Origin: Pycnopodia helianthoides
Lineage: Eukaryota; Echinodermata; Asteroidea; Forcipulatida; Asteriidae
Length of the DNA: 64,000 nt
NCBI GenBank assembly: GCA_032158295.1
Contig: CM063247.1
Coordinates: forward strand, 22,853,876-22,917,875
Reading direction: 5' to 3'
In this document: positions 1-11,736 of the stretch, piece by piece
How positions within the stretch are numbered: the stretch's first letter is position 1
How the letters are laid out: the number at the start of each line of letters is the position of its first letter
Position numbers and translations under genes: made by a program
The notes under the pieces: generated by a model
What the model was told of the DNA's origin: nothing
The model's database searches: none
The model's input: the letters and a program-made list of their open reading frames with translations, nothing else

Positions 1-66
1 ATGGCAGAAAAAACAAGATGGCATGTTAACATTGTAACTGAGTGTTTTTTGTTGTCCTCCACTCAG

Positions 67-229
67 CAACGTGTGGTGAGTGAACCTCATCCGTTATCTC
101 ACCGTGATTACATCACCATCGGAGGTACAACAATTAGGCTACACATCCATGCTGGCGATGAAACATGTGATGAATGTGAACCAGGACAGGTCCAAGCATT
201 GATGGCAATGCAGCAACAGAATGAATTGG
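67..229 (+). CDS. AGGF1: AGGF1 exon, end of FHA domain
   Basis: The acceptor CTCCACTCAG ends at 66 and the donor GTAAAA starts at 230; the exon ends in phase 1. It encodes VVSEPHPLSHRDYITIGG and LHIHAGDETCDECEPGQV, the last strands of the AGGF1 FHA domain and the conserved Cys-containing linker. An internal GTGAGT at 76 resembles a donor but coding continues through it. Confidence 0.9.
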
Positions 230-3200
230 GTAAAATAAATGGCTTGAAAAAAGACTGACCATCACCTGTACTATCTTAAGGCGTTCAGAAAAAAAGTGTT
301 TTCATGTGAGAATAAAAGAATAAAAACGGGCAGAGATATTCGGCAGAAAATGGTGCTTGGGTTTTAGTGACTATATTGGGGTATAGTGATTTATCAATAA
401 CTAGCAGCAGCCAGTCATTGAGACAGTCGTAAGCAAAGCTTGAATTGAACACCTTTGGCTACAGTGGTAGTATTGGAGTAGAGGCAAAATGCAATGATCT
501 AGCCATAGCCCATAGCCATTCCTTAAATAATAATAATAACTAGTTCTTAAATAGCGCATTTCACAATAATGTATCAATGCTTTTTACATTAGTGCCCTGG
601 TCATTGGGCCAATAGCATTCCTGTAATCTTTCTCAACTTCCTGGGGAGTATACAGCCCTGGGCTGCTGTTGCGCTCCGAAGGCTTTTTCATACACAATAT
701 CAACCTCTACCCTCGCAGGTACCCATTTATAAGGCTATGGCTGTGACTGTTGGCTACAGTGGTAGTATTGAAGTAGAGGCAAAATGCAATGATCTAGCCA
801 TAGCCAGACCCAAATGTAGCATATTTGGCTATGCCCACATCACATCAAGAAACTTGTCTAAAGATTCCCTTTTCTTTTCCTGAAGGGACTGCATCATCAA
901 GCACTAAGCAAGACAAGGAACAACAGCGCAAGAAGGAGCTCCGTCAACTCAAGAAGAAATTTAACTTATCTAAGGATGACTTTGTGAATAAGGATCCCGC
1001 CTTGAAGAACTCTGCTTATATGGATCGAGCAGGACAGAGACGTCGTACAGTAGGAAGCGATAACCCATATCAACCTCATGATGAGCCTGCTTCTGTAGAT
1101 CGGTAAATCGAACTCTGTCATGTCCCCAGTATGACAAAGTAGTAATCAATACTGATTTTCAATAGTATTTGAAGGATACCAGACTATTTTCCCCCATGCT
1201 AAAGTGTCGTTATAAAGGGAAAGAAACCATCTTTTATAGTGTAGTTTTAGTAAGTTAACACAAGGAGTAGGGGTATTTGGCTTGTATGATCAGTGATCAT
1301 TGGATCTGAATTATTAAAGGAACATTACAGAATTGGTAAGAAAAAAACTTGTAAAATATACTTTTTGATCACAGATTTACATAAAACTTACACGGTCTAA
1401 TGATGATGATAGTAGAAAACATCCCTTGAAATATTTCTGTCTGAAACGCCATATTTGATGAGAAAGGAATAAACAAATTTTCCGATTGGAGTTTATCGCT
1501 CAGTGAGCGTTTTATTCATTTGTTGAATCTATATGATTTCATGCAAATGTGTAATCGGTTTTTCACTATTTTCTCGTGACCCAGATGGCCGATCGATCTC
1601 AAACTTCTACAGGTTTGTCAGTTTATGTGTGGATTACATAAAGTGTTTACACTGCCAGCAACTGTTTTGTTGGCAAAAACCAATTCTGTAATGTTCCTTT
1701 AAAGTAAAGGGGTTATACATGTATTTAAATTATTCTGTGAATAAATTTCTATTCACCTTGAAGATGGACCCCTTTATTGAAGCACGGCGGTGGCTTCAGT
1801 TATGGCTGAGGCTCTGACAGCCTGTTTGTAGCCCTGTACCAAAAATGCACATTCTCAAAGCTACAGATTGAACCTCTGCAAGAGCCGAAGCTGTGGTGTT
1901 GAAAAGGGCAGTTTGATATAATAGACCTTCATCATGCGGCAATGATCTTTACTTTATGTTCCCTGATTCTGATTCTGATTACATCACAAAGACACCAGAC
2001 TATTTTCCCTTCCAGCCTCAGTTTGGTTACGTTCGTTGTATGGGGGAATAAAACAAGATGGCAGCGTAATGAGAACATTCTAGATAGTGTTAATAAGCGA
2101 CAAGTAACTTCACGTGCCTTTTGTCTTGATATTCATCCAAGTGTTTGTGTTGTTGTTTGACAGAGCAATAAGTTCCAGTAATCTTGGTCATAAGTTGCTG
2201 TCTAAGATGGGTTGGACAGAAGGTCAGTCACTTGGCAAGAATGACCGAGGAATCAAAGAACCAGTAAGTCACTTTAATATTATCTCTCCACCTTAGGACA
2301 TCAAGAACAACTTTGCCACAAAATTGTGTTCTTCATTCCTCTTGAACTTGAACTTTGATGTTTGCAAATATCGGTTGCTGAAGAATATCTGGCTGATATG
2401 AAAAGAGAAGATAAAGAAACACACATATAGCAGATGTGTACGCGTCTAAATGCGGAGAAACTGCCAAGAAATTTCAAGAATTTCTCAAAAAATTGCTGCC
2501 TGTGCTTGATGTCATTAAAATATAGCAATTGGTGAGAATTGATCCTGATTTTCTTGCAGATTAAAGCAGTGTTCCACACAAAGAATGCAGGGCTTGGTTC
2601 CGGTTTAGTGCAGAGTATTGATCAAGTACCATTTATTAGACACACACATGAGCAATGGAATAGAGCTAGAAATCGTTATAAGGCAGCACCGGCGTGGGTA
2701 CAAGGTGGAGCCTTGTAGCAAGATGCAGCAGATGTGTACTCATCTAAATGCGGAGAAACTGCTACCAAGTAATTTCAATAATTTCTTGAAAATTTCTTTC
2801 TTTGCTTGATTTGTTGATAATTGATGATGATTTTCTTGCAGGTTAAGGCAGTTTTCCACTCTAAGAACGCAGGGCTTGGTTCCGGTTTAGTGCAGTCCAT
2901 TGATCAGGTGCCATTTATAAGACACAGACATGAGCAATGGGACAGAGCTAGAAAGCGTTATAATCTGATGAATGCACCACCAGGGGTTAGTAACGTCGGC
3001 AAGGCAGCACCGGCCTGGGTACAAGGTGGTGCCGAACAAATTGAAACAAGTCGGAAAGATCCAACAGCAAACACTGGGCTTGGTTTTAGCGTTGTGCAGT
3101 TACCACTAGCTACACAAAGACAAATGCAACAGGATAAACCTGGTGAGATTGTTGAAATTTGGGATGAATCTATGGAGGCAGATCAGCAGAAGGAAGACAA

Positions 3201-4026
3201 TGGTTCAGGACAGATTTCCTCAAATGAACCTGTGAATCAAACTAAGGATGGCAGTTCATCTGATAAACATGAACAGGGTAAAGTAGCGCTTGATAACTAT
3301 GAGAAACTGCTGCTTGGTATTGGAGAAGAAAACCTAAATAATGCCGGCATGAATTCCCAAATGGAAGTGAGTAGTAGTGAAAAGTTTGTTAAAGGGAAAG
3401 GAGGTAGGTCGGGTAGACAGTTGCGGAAAAGATCCAACGATGATGCACCAGCTGAGGCTGAGGCTGGTAGCAGTGAGACAGACTTGACTATCAATGAAAC
3501 TGGGGACAATCTAGGCATTACGGATTGTCATTCTAAATCGGTTGATGAATCAATACAGATGCCGACTACATCAAGGGATCAAAATACAAAGAATCCTGAG
3601 AATACCTCACAGGATCCGTTGTCCGTTGAGGAAAGAACCGAAAGTGAACAAAATATAGGAGTGGAAGATGACATTGATAAGTCCGAGTCAGTGTCAGGAT
3701 CTGGGAAAGATCAAAGTGAAAAGGAATCAGACAAAGTTACATTCCAGATGACCTCGGAGAAGGCCGGAAGCTTTAACGGCAAAGGAAGAATCGAAATGAA
3801 ATGGAACAAAGGTGGAAAGGAGAAACTGACGTCAAACCTGTTAGCGTTTGAGAAGAGCGATTCAGAAGAGGAGGGAACGGAGGAAGGATGTAGCAAGAGT
3901 GACCCTCAACAAAAGAGTAAATTACAAGGGACTAAATCACCAGAAAAGGATAGTAATTCTAGTTCAAGGCAGAGATCTGATAGGCCCACTAGATGGTCAA
4001 AGACAAAGAGCTCATCTGGCAATTAG
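67..4026 (+). CDS. AGGF1: AGGF1-like protein, 3' part (FHA end, G-patch, acidic tail)
   Basis: Four exons join in frame: 67-229, 886-1102, 2164-2263 and 2842-4026, giving 554 visible residues; the 5' part lies before the window. In order they hold the last strands of an FHA domain (LHIHAGDETCDECEPGQV), a basic helical segment (EQQRKKELRQLKKKF, then KNSAYMDRAGQRRR), a G-patch (GHKLLSKMGWTEGQSLGKN continuing into NAGLGSG) and a long Ser/Glu/Lys-rich tail. This order matches the C-terminal half of vertebrate AGGF1, a nuclear/secreted angiogenic factor whose G-patch suggests RNA-processing contacts. The tail after the G-patch (about 330 residues, low complexity, with a basic GRSGRQLRKR patch) looks longer than in vertebrates as I recall them. 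All donors and acceptors are GT-AG, with phases 1, 2 and 0. A second, partial copy of the last exon's start lies at 2560. Confidence 0.93.
455..510 (+). repeat. 56-bp direct repeat, copy 1, flanking a SINE-like insert
   Basis: The segment beginning TTGGCTACAGTGGTAGTATT and ending ATCTAGCCATAGCC recurs at 750-805 with a single change. The two copies bracket the SINE-like sequence at 515-735. Confidence 0.8.
515..735 (+). mobile_element. SINE-like fragment in AGGF1 intron
   Basis: It contains AATAATAATAA, ATAGCGC, CCTGGTCATTGGGCC, CTGGGGAGTATACAGCC and CAGGTACCCATTTA, a motif series also found in the same order in the fuller copy at 57605-57952. The tRNA-like head seen there is missing here. 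Confidence 0.65.
750..805 (+). repeat. 56-bp direct repeat, copy 2
   Basis: Second copy of the segment at 455-510, immediately after the SINE-like insert and upstream of the 886 exon. Confidence 0.8.
886..1102 (+). CDS. AGGF1: AGGF1 exon, basic linker before the G-patch
   Basis: It starts after TTTTCCTGAAG and ends at CG|GTAAAT in phase 2. It encodes a Lys/Arg-rich helix (KKELRQLKKKFNLSKDDF) and the conserved KDPALKNSAYMDRAGQRRR...VGSDNPYQ...APASV-type segment (here EPASVDR) that precedes the G-patch in AGGF1. Confidence 0.92.
1314..1702 (+). mobile_element. MITE family A, full copy in AGGF1 intron
   Basis: A 389-bp element whose ends are perfect inverted repeats: TTAAAGGAACATTACAGAAT at the left and its complement at the right. 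It starts and ends with TTAA. There is no ORF. Other copies lie at 27752, 35607, 47711, 50776 (partial) and 59932. Confidence 0.92.
1990..2095 (+). repeat. Dispersed repeat fragment (CAGACTATTTTCCC family)
   Basis: ACCAGACTATTTTCCCTTCC followed by CAGTTTGGTTACGTT and AAACAAGATGGCAG. The same first motif recurs at 1177 and 4147; diverged relatives lie near 23640 and on the minus strand near 63100. Confidence 0.55.
2164..2263 (+). CDS. AGGF1: AGGF1 exon, first half of the G-patch
   Basis: It starts after TTGTTTGACAG and ends at CCA|GTAAGT in phase 0. It encodes SNLGHKLLSKMGWTEGQSLG followed by KNDRGIKEP, the glycine-spaced first half of a G-patch. Confidence 0.93.
2560..2718 (+). other. Duplicated, truncated copy of the AGGF1 last-exon start
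   Basis: A tandem duplication copied part of the intron and the start of the last exon. A near-identical acceptor (GATTTTCTTGCAG) ends at 2559. The following codons (IKAVFHTKNAGLGSGLVQ, then EQWNRARNRYKAAPAWVQGG) are open to TAG at 2716-2718. Relative to the real exon it lacks 13 codons after RYN/RYK, an in-frame deletion. If used, it would end AGGF1 shortly after the G-patch and remove the acidic tail. It may be a decaying exon copy or an alternative terminal exon; a weak donor (CAAG|GTGGAG at 2705) is also present. Confidence 0.8.
2842..4026 (+). CDS. AGGF1: AGGF1 terminal coding exon
   Basis: Acceptor TTTTCTTGCAG, phase 0, open for 394 codons to TAG at 4024. It completes the G-patch (HSKNAGLGSGLVQ, then EQWDRARKRYNLM) and continues into an acidic and Ser-rich low-complexity region ending near RSDRPTRWSKTKSSSGN. 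The minus-strand and shifted ORFs here are shadows of this exon. Confidence 0.92.
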   Translation, partial: VKAVFHSKNAGLGSGLVQSIDQVPFIRHRHEQWDRARKRYNLMNAPPGVSNVGKAAPAWVQGGAEQIETSRKDPTANTGLGFSVVQLPLATQRQMQQDKPGEIVEIWDESMEADQQKEDNGSGQISSNEPVNQTKDGSSSDKHEQGKVALDNYEKLLLGIGEENLNNAGMNSQMEVSSSEKFVKGKGGRSGRQLRKRSNDDAPAEAEAGSSETDLTINETGDNLGITDCHSKSVDESIQMPTTSRDQNTKNPENTSQDPLSVEERTESEQNIGVEDDIDKSESVSGSGKDQSEKESDKVTFQMTSEKAGSFNGKGRIEMKWNKGGKEKLTSNLLAFEKSDSEEEGTEEGCSKSDPQQKSKLQGTKSPEKDSNSSSRQRSDRPTRWSKTKSSSGN

Positions 4027-4117
4027 GAATCTATTAATGATATCCATAATGAATATACATGTAGTCTGTCAAAATTATCATGGCAGAGTTGTTGGCTGAT
4101 TCCCTGTATGATGTAAG

Positions 4118-4123
4118 AATAAA
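4118..4123 (+). terminator. AGGF1 poly(A) signal AATAAA
   Basis: A canonical AATAAA lies 92 nt past the AGGF1 stop codon. It is the first candidate on this strand; a longer 3' UTR cannot be excluded. Confidence 0.6.
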
Positions 4124-4176
4124 GAGAACCTATCCTTAATCAGGAACCAGACTATTTTCCCTTGTAGTTCATGGCA

Positions 4177-4310
4177 GTGTCCGAATTAGTGGCTACAGCT
4201 ACGGCTATGGCTAGATCGACGCGTCATCATGCGTAGAAGTATAGAAGTACGTCCTTGGCAACACCCCTAGCAACAGCGGTAGCCGTAGCTGTAGCCACCA
4301 GTTCGGACAC
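4177..4310. mobile_element. Short inverted-repeat element (GTGTCCGAA ends)
   Basis: 134 bp. The left end GTGTCCGAATTAGTGGCTAC and a following AGCTACGGCTATGG are mirrored by TAGCCGTAGCTGTAGCC and ACCAGTTCGGACAC at the right. It is noncoding and foldable, lying just past the AGGF1 poly(A) signal. Confidence 0.75.
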
Positions 4311-4329
4311 GGCTTTAATTAGAGTGACA

Positions 4330-7300
4330 AGGTCCCAGGAGATGCTACATGTAATTGCTAAAGTAGACCTTTTTGACATGTTAGACAGCCTTTCTTAAGT
4401 TTGGTTCAATGATCCAATCAGTAATTTGAATGCATGTTACATTAAACAAATCATATCAAAAGCACACTAAAAAGTGACTATCAGATTTCTAAATCTGCCA
4501 ATAATTGCCAATAAGCTAATGTAGGGCTGGTTATCGAAGTTACGATTTTTGATATATGTAAATGTTTTAATAGTTCAGACTTCCATAGTTAATTTGGAAT
4601 GAAGTAATGAAGCATGCTGCAAAAATTGTAAGAGGCAACATTAAGGGGTTGGGTTGATTGGGTCTGTTTTGGGTTGGGTTTTTTTGTTCAGAGCTCCCAA
4701 CATTTCAGAATGTCTATTCTCTAAAAACAAATTTCAATTTCTGAAATTGAGGTTGTTGTTTTTTTAGTTTGCCATTTCGAGTTTAAAATGTTCGGTTCTC
4801 ACATTTACAAATGTTGGTTTGATGGTTTATTCCTGGCATATTTTAAACACGAGAGTATCAAAGGACAACACAAAACACACTGTACTCTTAGTATAGTAAC
4901 TTTATTTACACATTGTATATACACAATGTTATAATAACACCCAAATAATTATCAAACATTGTACGGTTTGTTACTTGAAGATCTCAACTCTTATTATATA
5001 TTTGATAAGTCTAAATCTTTCCTTTATGAAATAATATCCCAAAGTATCCCCACAATGTCAACATCGAAGTGAAGACTCCATGCAAAGAAAGTATCAGTGA
5101 CTGCTGAAAAATGGATGGAAACGTGTGTTTAGGACTAAACCATTTGGCATGTTTGGAGGAAAGCGTCATGATATATCTGCAAGGAGTGTTTAGATTTCAA
5201 ACCAAAGTAGAATTTGATCATCAGGTGATGCGTAATGATAGTGTTCAAGTAGCTAAATAATGCATAGATACAGGGTCTTGTAAAGACACGTTACTCTATT
5301 TCAATTCAACTGACTGAAACCTTAATACTAGTGAACCCATCCATCATGGATTTATTAAGAGTTTGTTTGTTTAGACATATCCAAGATATATTTCATATCT
5401 CTGTTTCTTTGAATACGTGAAGTAGCCACAAGTTTAAACATTTCAAAAAGGAACAATAACTAATTTAGTGTTTCCACATCTTGGAAGAGAGGGGTGCCTT
5501 TAAATCGGATACAATATTATTTCTTGGTTTATTCTGAAGTGACTTTCCACGGTCTCCACAATCAAATTAAGTTAAGTGATGCACTCTTTTTCCAATAGAG
5601 CCAGGGTTCAGAAAAAAATTCAGAAAATTCTCCAGTCTCTAACCTCAAGTTGAAACGATTCAAAAATACCAGTGTGTTCGATACCGTTCAAGTGCGATTT
5701 TTGTCAAAATCCAAAAACTTTCAACGGCATTACATTTCAAATATATGGTCTGTACATTTTTTGTGCAGAGAATGTTGTAGATCATTCCTGAATTTTGATC
5801 GCATTGAATGTGACCTTTTGACTGGTACACAATTTCCTCCTTGGAATGAACAGACCTGTTTTTTAAGTCTGATGACGTCATGTTTCAAAATTTGCTCTGA
5901 AACTAAGTGAAAGGGTATGAAATAATCACCATTTTAACATGAGGTTATAGACTTGTAATTTGTCCCCACTTTTATGGGATAAATGAGTACATCACAAAAT
6001 TGATTTTAACCTTAGAGCCCCTGGTTAAAGGGGATACAATCTGTGTTTATCTCATATTTATTGACTGTTGGTGTTTTATTTGTGACTTGCAACCATCTTC
6101 TTTTTACTCATCAGGGTCGCAATTTACACACAATGTAATGAGGGCATACTCAACAAGATTCAAGTTTTTTTCTGCTTTTTTTACCCTCATTATATTAAGT
6201 CATTGTTCATCTTCTTGCACCTAATTATGTCCACATGTGATTAACCTTCGCTTGTTTATTGTTTACTCTTCACATGTACATGAATATTTGTATGGTTTTG
6301 ATTTGCAAATAAAATCAACTTGACAAGAATTGATGTTTCCCTCTTCCATTGAGTTACTTTGTGTAAAAAATCACAGTAAACAAACCAAGAAGTAAACAAA
6401 TCTCCTGGCTGTGAAAGCTTGATATAAATAATTTAAAGAGCAAATGGTTTGATTGTCTCTTTTTCTTAAAGATGAATGCACTTTCTCAGAATGGGCTATA
6501 TTTGTGTAACACCAATTGATGTTATAATTGCCTGTTATTTTCCCATCATGTTGGTTTCAATGGAGTTTTATAAATAAAAAAAAACATTCTGTGCACTTTG
6601 TGTACCAGAAAGTCAAATGAGAATTGTTGTCAAACATCAATAAATGATGGGGGAAAAATCAGACTGGGAAATAATACATTGAGAGTTTTTTTTTATCAAT
6701 AATTCATTTGTATATAAATAATTTCATTTGTCTCAAAATGCAGTCGGGTTTAATGCTTTAACCTTCCTGCAAGGATAAAGTGTTGTATTTACTGCTCCTG
6801 GCAGGAGGCAGAACATCCAACAAAACATGGTCATCAGTGATAACGTCATTATAAGAAAGTACACAATTCCCAAGACTTCATTTACACATGGTCTATAAAG
6901 AATTGTCATAAGTCCATCTTTATGACAAGATGGAAAGAAAATACATGACTGATAAACAATATCGTGAAGAAAAGTTTATAAGCATAATAAATTGGTGGAG
7001 AATAATAGACATTAAATACTTTTCAAAATGATAAACAAGTGGTGATTACTTTATAAACTAATATCTGAAACTAACCCCCACAAAATAAATCCAAATGCTG
7101 ACAAATGGCAGTAACAAATGCTTTGAATTCTTTTCAAAAAACGTAGTTAAAACATCCTCCTCTATGATGTACACTGAGCAGAGACTTCGAACAAAACAAA
7201 AAAAACCTTGTAGGAAATCAATATTACAGACATCGACTTGTAAGGGTCCTTTAAATTAATACCATCTATGGAGCTTCAGAAAAGCATCAACATTATCCTG

Positions 7301-8235
7301 GCTTTATGACTTCTTAGAGAGACTCGGACAAGTTCAGGAATTGTAGACTAAGCATATTTTACAACAGATTAAAGTACAGTTCATAAATGTTAGTGTAATT
7401 GCTATGAATTCTATAATGTACCGGACTAGGACTAAACATGTATTGCTTTAAGTTTTATTCACAAGATTGACGATGATAATACAACTCAAATTTGCAGCTA
7501 TAGAAAGAAAAAGACAAGTAATAGAATAATATTGGATTTTATACGATTTCAGAAACGCATAAACAATTCATTCAGCATAAATTAACAGAGTTTGTCTCAT
7601 AAAAAACACAAAAATTCATGCTTAGTCAGCTTAAAAAGAATTGAAGAATCTGCCTTTTAAATCTTAATACATTTTCCTAAAGATATATTTGAACTCTTTA
7701 CATATAACATAGAAGGTGCATTTTAGAAAATCCTACAATCCCAATTTCATTAAAGTAAAATGTGTCAATTACTATAAAAGATTTTGAACAACTGAAACAC
7801 AATCGCTATTTTTGCCGAGTGTTTTGAGTTGGCAAGGATATATCTAAAAAATAAGAGAAAATTCAAGTTTTTCCGTAAAGTGAGCACAACCCCCCAATAA
7901 GAAACTAATTGAGATTAATGTCAATCTATCTAATTAATATTCATAATAAAAAAACACAAATTTCACGATAACAATGGAACATTGAACACCACCTTTTAAA
8001 AAACAACAACCACCTTCAAATGTACACTGAGGCATATAGCTACACTTTGTACAAGACGAAGAGTGCCAAGATAGGAGACTCTTCATTAAAAATACTCCGT
8101 TTATAAATACCAAGTTATAAATTTTCATAAATAAGTTTTTGTTTAGTCACAGCTGAAATGGGCTTTGGTACACAGTTTGAGGCCAAGTACACTGTGCTGC
8201 TATGTGACTTCACATTGCTAGGAAGGTACCTCTGG
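4330..8235. other. Gene-free AT-rich interval
   Basis: No ORF with recognisable protein similarity, no RNA gene and no clear transposon end. It holds A/T-rich sequence with several AATAAA and TTTATT motifs. It could include distal 3' UTR of AGGF1 (+) or PIAS (-), but nothing decides this. Confidence 0.6.
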
Positions 8236-8239
8236 TGTT

Positions 8240-8609
8240 TGAAGACACTGGACACCTTTGGTAATTGTCAAAGACCAGTCTTCTCACTTGGTGTTATCTC
8301 AACATATGCACAAAATAACAAACCTGTGAAAATTTGAACTCAATTGGTCGTCGAAGTTGCGAGATAATAATGGAAGAAAAAACACCCTTGTCACACAAAG
8401 TTGTGTGCTTTCAGATGCTTGATTTCGAGACCTCATGCGTGAGGTCTCAAAATCAATTCAAATATTTTACTTCTTTACTACATTACTTCAGAGGGAGCCG
8501 TTTCTCACAATGTTTTATACTATCAACAGCTCTCCATTGCTCGTTACCAAATAAGTTTTTATGCTAACAATTATTTTGAGTAATTACAAATAGTGTCCAG
8601 TGCCTTTAA
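8240..8609 (+). mobile_element. MITE family B copy
   Basis: Begins AAGACACTGGACACCTTTGG and ends AGTGTCCAGTGCCTTTAA, imperfect inverted ends. The centre holds a GAGACCTCA...TGAGGTCTC palindrome. The short Met-starting frame over it recurs in other copies only because the element is repeated. Other copies: 32389, 49502, 56229 and 56865. Confidence 0.9.
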
Positions 8610-9804
8610 TCAACTACCCCAAACTTCATCTGTTAAGACAAAGGCAATCAATGAAAAGAGGTCACTCAGATTAAGCAACAGAACTGTCACAGCTAAAGTC
8701 AAGCTAGGGCTATCAATCTTTTAAACTTTGTGAATTTAATCAACTTCTGGTCGTGACTGTTTGCAGGTCTTTATTATTATTGTTTAATTCAAAAGGTACA
8801 AAAAAGAGCAGTTGGGTTGATAACCTAGTTGTAAGATTGGTCATACTAATCAAGTCAATTTAGTAATTAATACTAAATACCTTTGTAATCACTTTTGTCA
8901 TCTTCCCATAATTACAACAGCAATCAATTTTCATTCATTTCATTCAGGGATTGTAAAGAATAAATATTGTCAACGTCTACACCAGCATTAACTTAACCCT
9001 AGACTTGTATCAGTCTAATAGCAGCTTTACCCGGCAATGTTGTTAACCTGGAAGCATTCATGCGGCCACAGACCCATGGTGCTGAATATTTCTACTCAGT
9101 GATATATTTCACCTAGTAATGCTATCTTGTTAAGCAAGTTTGTTAAGCTTGATTGCCTGCGCATCCACTATAAACATATCACAAGCATTTAAGATTGGTT
9201 CAAACACAGGCTAAATACTAAATCATCATATTTCCATAGTCAAATGAAAATGCCATTGCTACACCATCTATGTTGTGTTGAAGCGCTCAATAGTGCTCAT
9301 CACTTTATAACTGTGAAAATGAACAAAACAATTATAGCTAGTCATTAATCATAAAACACACTTTATTACATAAAAATCCTTTTACAACTTAAATAAAAAA
9401 CTAATTGTTTAACCTTTAGCCAAAGAAACTCTCCAATTACAAAGGGGGGCTCTGTGTATTATATTTGTTTAAAGTAAAGTTTGCCCAATCATTTCAAAGA
9501 GCTGCATTGTATAAAATCCTTCTTCACAAATTGATTTGCTAAGTAAATAATAAAGGGAACCAGTAATATACATTTAATAACATCATTTAGTATTTTGAGT
9601 GGTAACCATGTTCTGCTAAGCCAAAAAGGTATATGCTAAGCACTTCTATGAAACAGACCCCTGTGGGCTAAAAGGCTGTGTGAAGAAACACCATGGATGT
9701 ATTGCATTCTCTAACCTTGGTTTAGAGGAGGATTTCTTAATGATCCTCACAGCATATTAAACTCCTAGAACGTGCCATTGAAACAAAGCGATTCCATTAT
9801 GGAA

Positions 9805-10035
9805 TGTACATGGGCCCAATATCATAAAGTAACTAAGCATAAACTGTTACTGACAATACTAATCTGCTTAGCAAACTTTCAGCAGAAAACCACTTATGAG
9901 AAACTTTTGCCATGGTACTTCGGCTGGTAACCCATACCTGCTGAGCAATATTTATACGTGCATAGCAAATGATTAGTTGTACTTGGTGGTGCTTATGATA
10001 TGCCAGCATTTGACCTTCCCCAAGGTCACTGACTG
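9805..10035. repeat. Degenerate family C element
   Basis: GGGCCCAATATCATAAAGTA, then CTGCTTAGCAAAC, TCAGCAGAAAA and GGCTGGTAACCCATACCTGC follow the order of family C motifs, but the right end is lost. Confidence 0.45.
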
Positions 10036-10639
10036 AGCTCAACACATCTTCTGTATAGAGAGAAAATTACATTTAAATGTGCTAGGCTTTTTTTAAAATA
10101 TGATATCTCTTTGGTTTAATAATTTACAAGGGTTTTAAACTAATGCTCAGGGAGAAGAATGCTTAATGCTAATGATTGCGTGGCAATTGTAAACAACAAT
10201 TACATTCTTTAGTTCAGGTATTCTAACCACAACTGGTTCCCTCTTCTTCTTCCCTTAACTTTCTATGACCTTGAAGCATGATTCAAACAAAACATAGAAA
10301 CATTAAACAAATCATTTAGAAATGATTACAACTCCTTTTGAATGCAGTAGTTCATCAAGCGTTCATCAAATTCATACTTATGACATCACGGACATTTTGA
10401 AGAGATTTTATCACACTATGTATTTACCAAGAATCTCTATTGTTCCTTTAATACCATTGTTATTGGATTGATTTTTATAGGAAGCCCTGGTGGTCATTGT
10501 GTACACAACAATGGAGATTATTGGAGGATGATACAAAGACATTCAAAGCTTTTCTTTTTGTCTCTCCTGATTTTGTGAAGACTTATTCTGAAATATCTCT
10601 GACAAGTTCTCATCCAAACTAAAACTGATGAACAGTTCT

Positions 10640-10833
10640 GGGACCAATTTCATAAAGCCTGTAAGCAACAAAAATGCTAAGCACAGAAAAATATTGCTTA
10701 CCAGAAACTGGCTACCAGCCAACATTTCATAAGGTTTACATTGTTGTGACTGGTACCCCACTCATTTTTTGCTTAGCAAAGAAATGTGTTAAGCACTATT
10801 TTCTGCTTAACAGCTTTATGAATTTCGGCCTAG
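10640..10833. mobile_element. Family C element, diverged
   Basis: Starts GGGACCAATTTCATAAAG and ends CTTTATGAATTTCGGCC, inverted ends of the GGGCCCAATTTCATAGAG family, with TGCTAAGCACAG, GGCTACCAGCC and TTGTGACTGGTA inside. Confidence 0.7.
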
Positions 10834-11565
10834 ATCCTAAGATCTCCAAAGCAATCAACCTTCTAAGAACACACACACGTAGCATCTGGAATGAATTATT
10901 TGTCAATCACCCATTTCAGTATTACAATGACCATGAGACAATGTGACAAAGTTTCACTTCGTTCTTGAAGATGTTCTGCTTGTTCGTTATTTATAACTGT
11001 CCTTTCCATTATAATAATTTAAATAATTCATTAATCTTTGCTATAGGAAACTAACTTGACTTCAATTCTAAAAAATCAGACAATGAAAGTTTATCAGGTT
11101 GATTCATACGTATTATAATGTCTTTGTGTTAATGAAGATATGACCACAAACGTAAGACAATTAAACAACAGGTGTTTGGTTTTGATTGAGTCATTGGTTT
11201 ATACAATAAAGTATGTATACACAGTATGTAGTCTTAAACAATCAGTCATGTTGATCTATGTCCCCCCCCCCCCTCTGGCACTCATCATCATAGCTGGACC
11301 AATTTATAACGCTACGTACATCCCAGCAATATCTTACCATACAGAACCACGTGGTACAACTAGAAAACCATACACATAAAACTAGACATGTAGAAATCAG
11401 GTACTACCTCAGTTCAGATAGATAGTTATTGGTGTAACTGTTAAGGTAGCTCTGAGGGTTATAGTAATAGGATGGATGTTGTCGACTACTACTGGTGTAT
11501 GTTACGTAGCTCCCCGGCCCGGCCGCTCTCGGTGATGTACTTTCGGCTGGACTGGGGTCAAGACG

Positions 11566-11736
11566 TCAATCGAGCGCAATCACATCGGCGAGGTTGTAAC
11601 CGCTGGCGCTACCATTGCTGGCTGTTCTGCTGGTGCCACTGCTGGTGCTGTTTGTCGTGCTGATGCTGCTGGCACTGCGGATGCTGTTGCTGGAGGCAGC
11701 GAGGTGGTCAAAATAGAGATGTGGCATGTATTGTGA
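11566..11736 (-). CDS. PIAS: PIAS exon 12, C-terminus
   Basis: It starts after ATGATTACAG and ends with TGA at 11566. It encodes [20 protein letters not shown], a Ser/Thr-rich run, and [11 protein letters not shown]. The ending parallels vertebrate PIAS (IPDIISLD type). Confidence 0.9.
   Translation of the reverse strand, partial: SQYMPHLYFDHLAASSNSIRSASSISTTNSTSSGTSRTASNGSASGYNLADVIALD

Noticed and set aside
8334..8567. Met-starting ORF of the [11 protein letters not shown] type, seen again near 49751, 56260 and 56966
   Set aside because: It recurs because it lies within family B MITEs; the frames diverge and break independently, so it is not a protein family.
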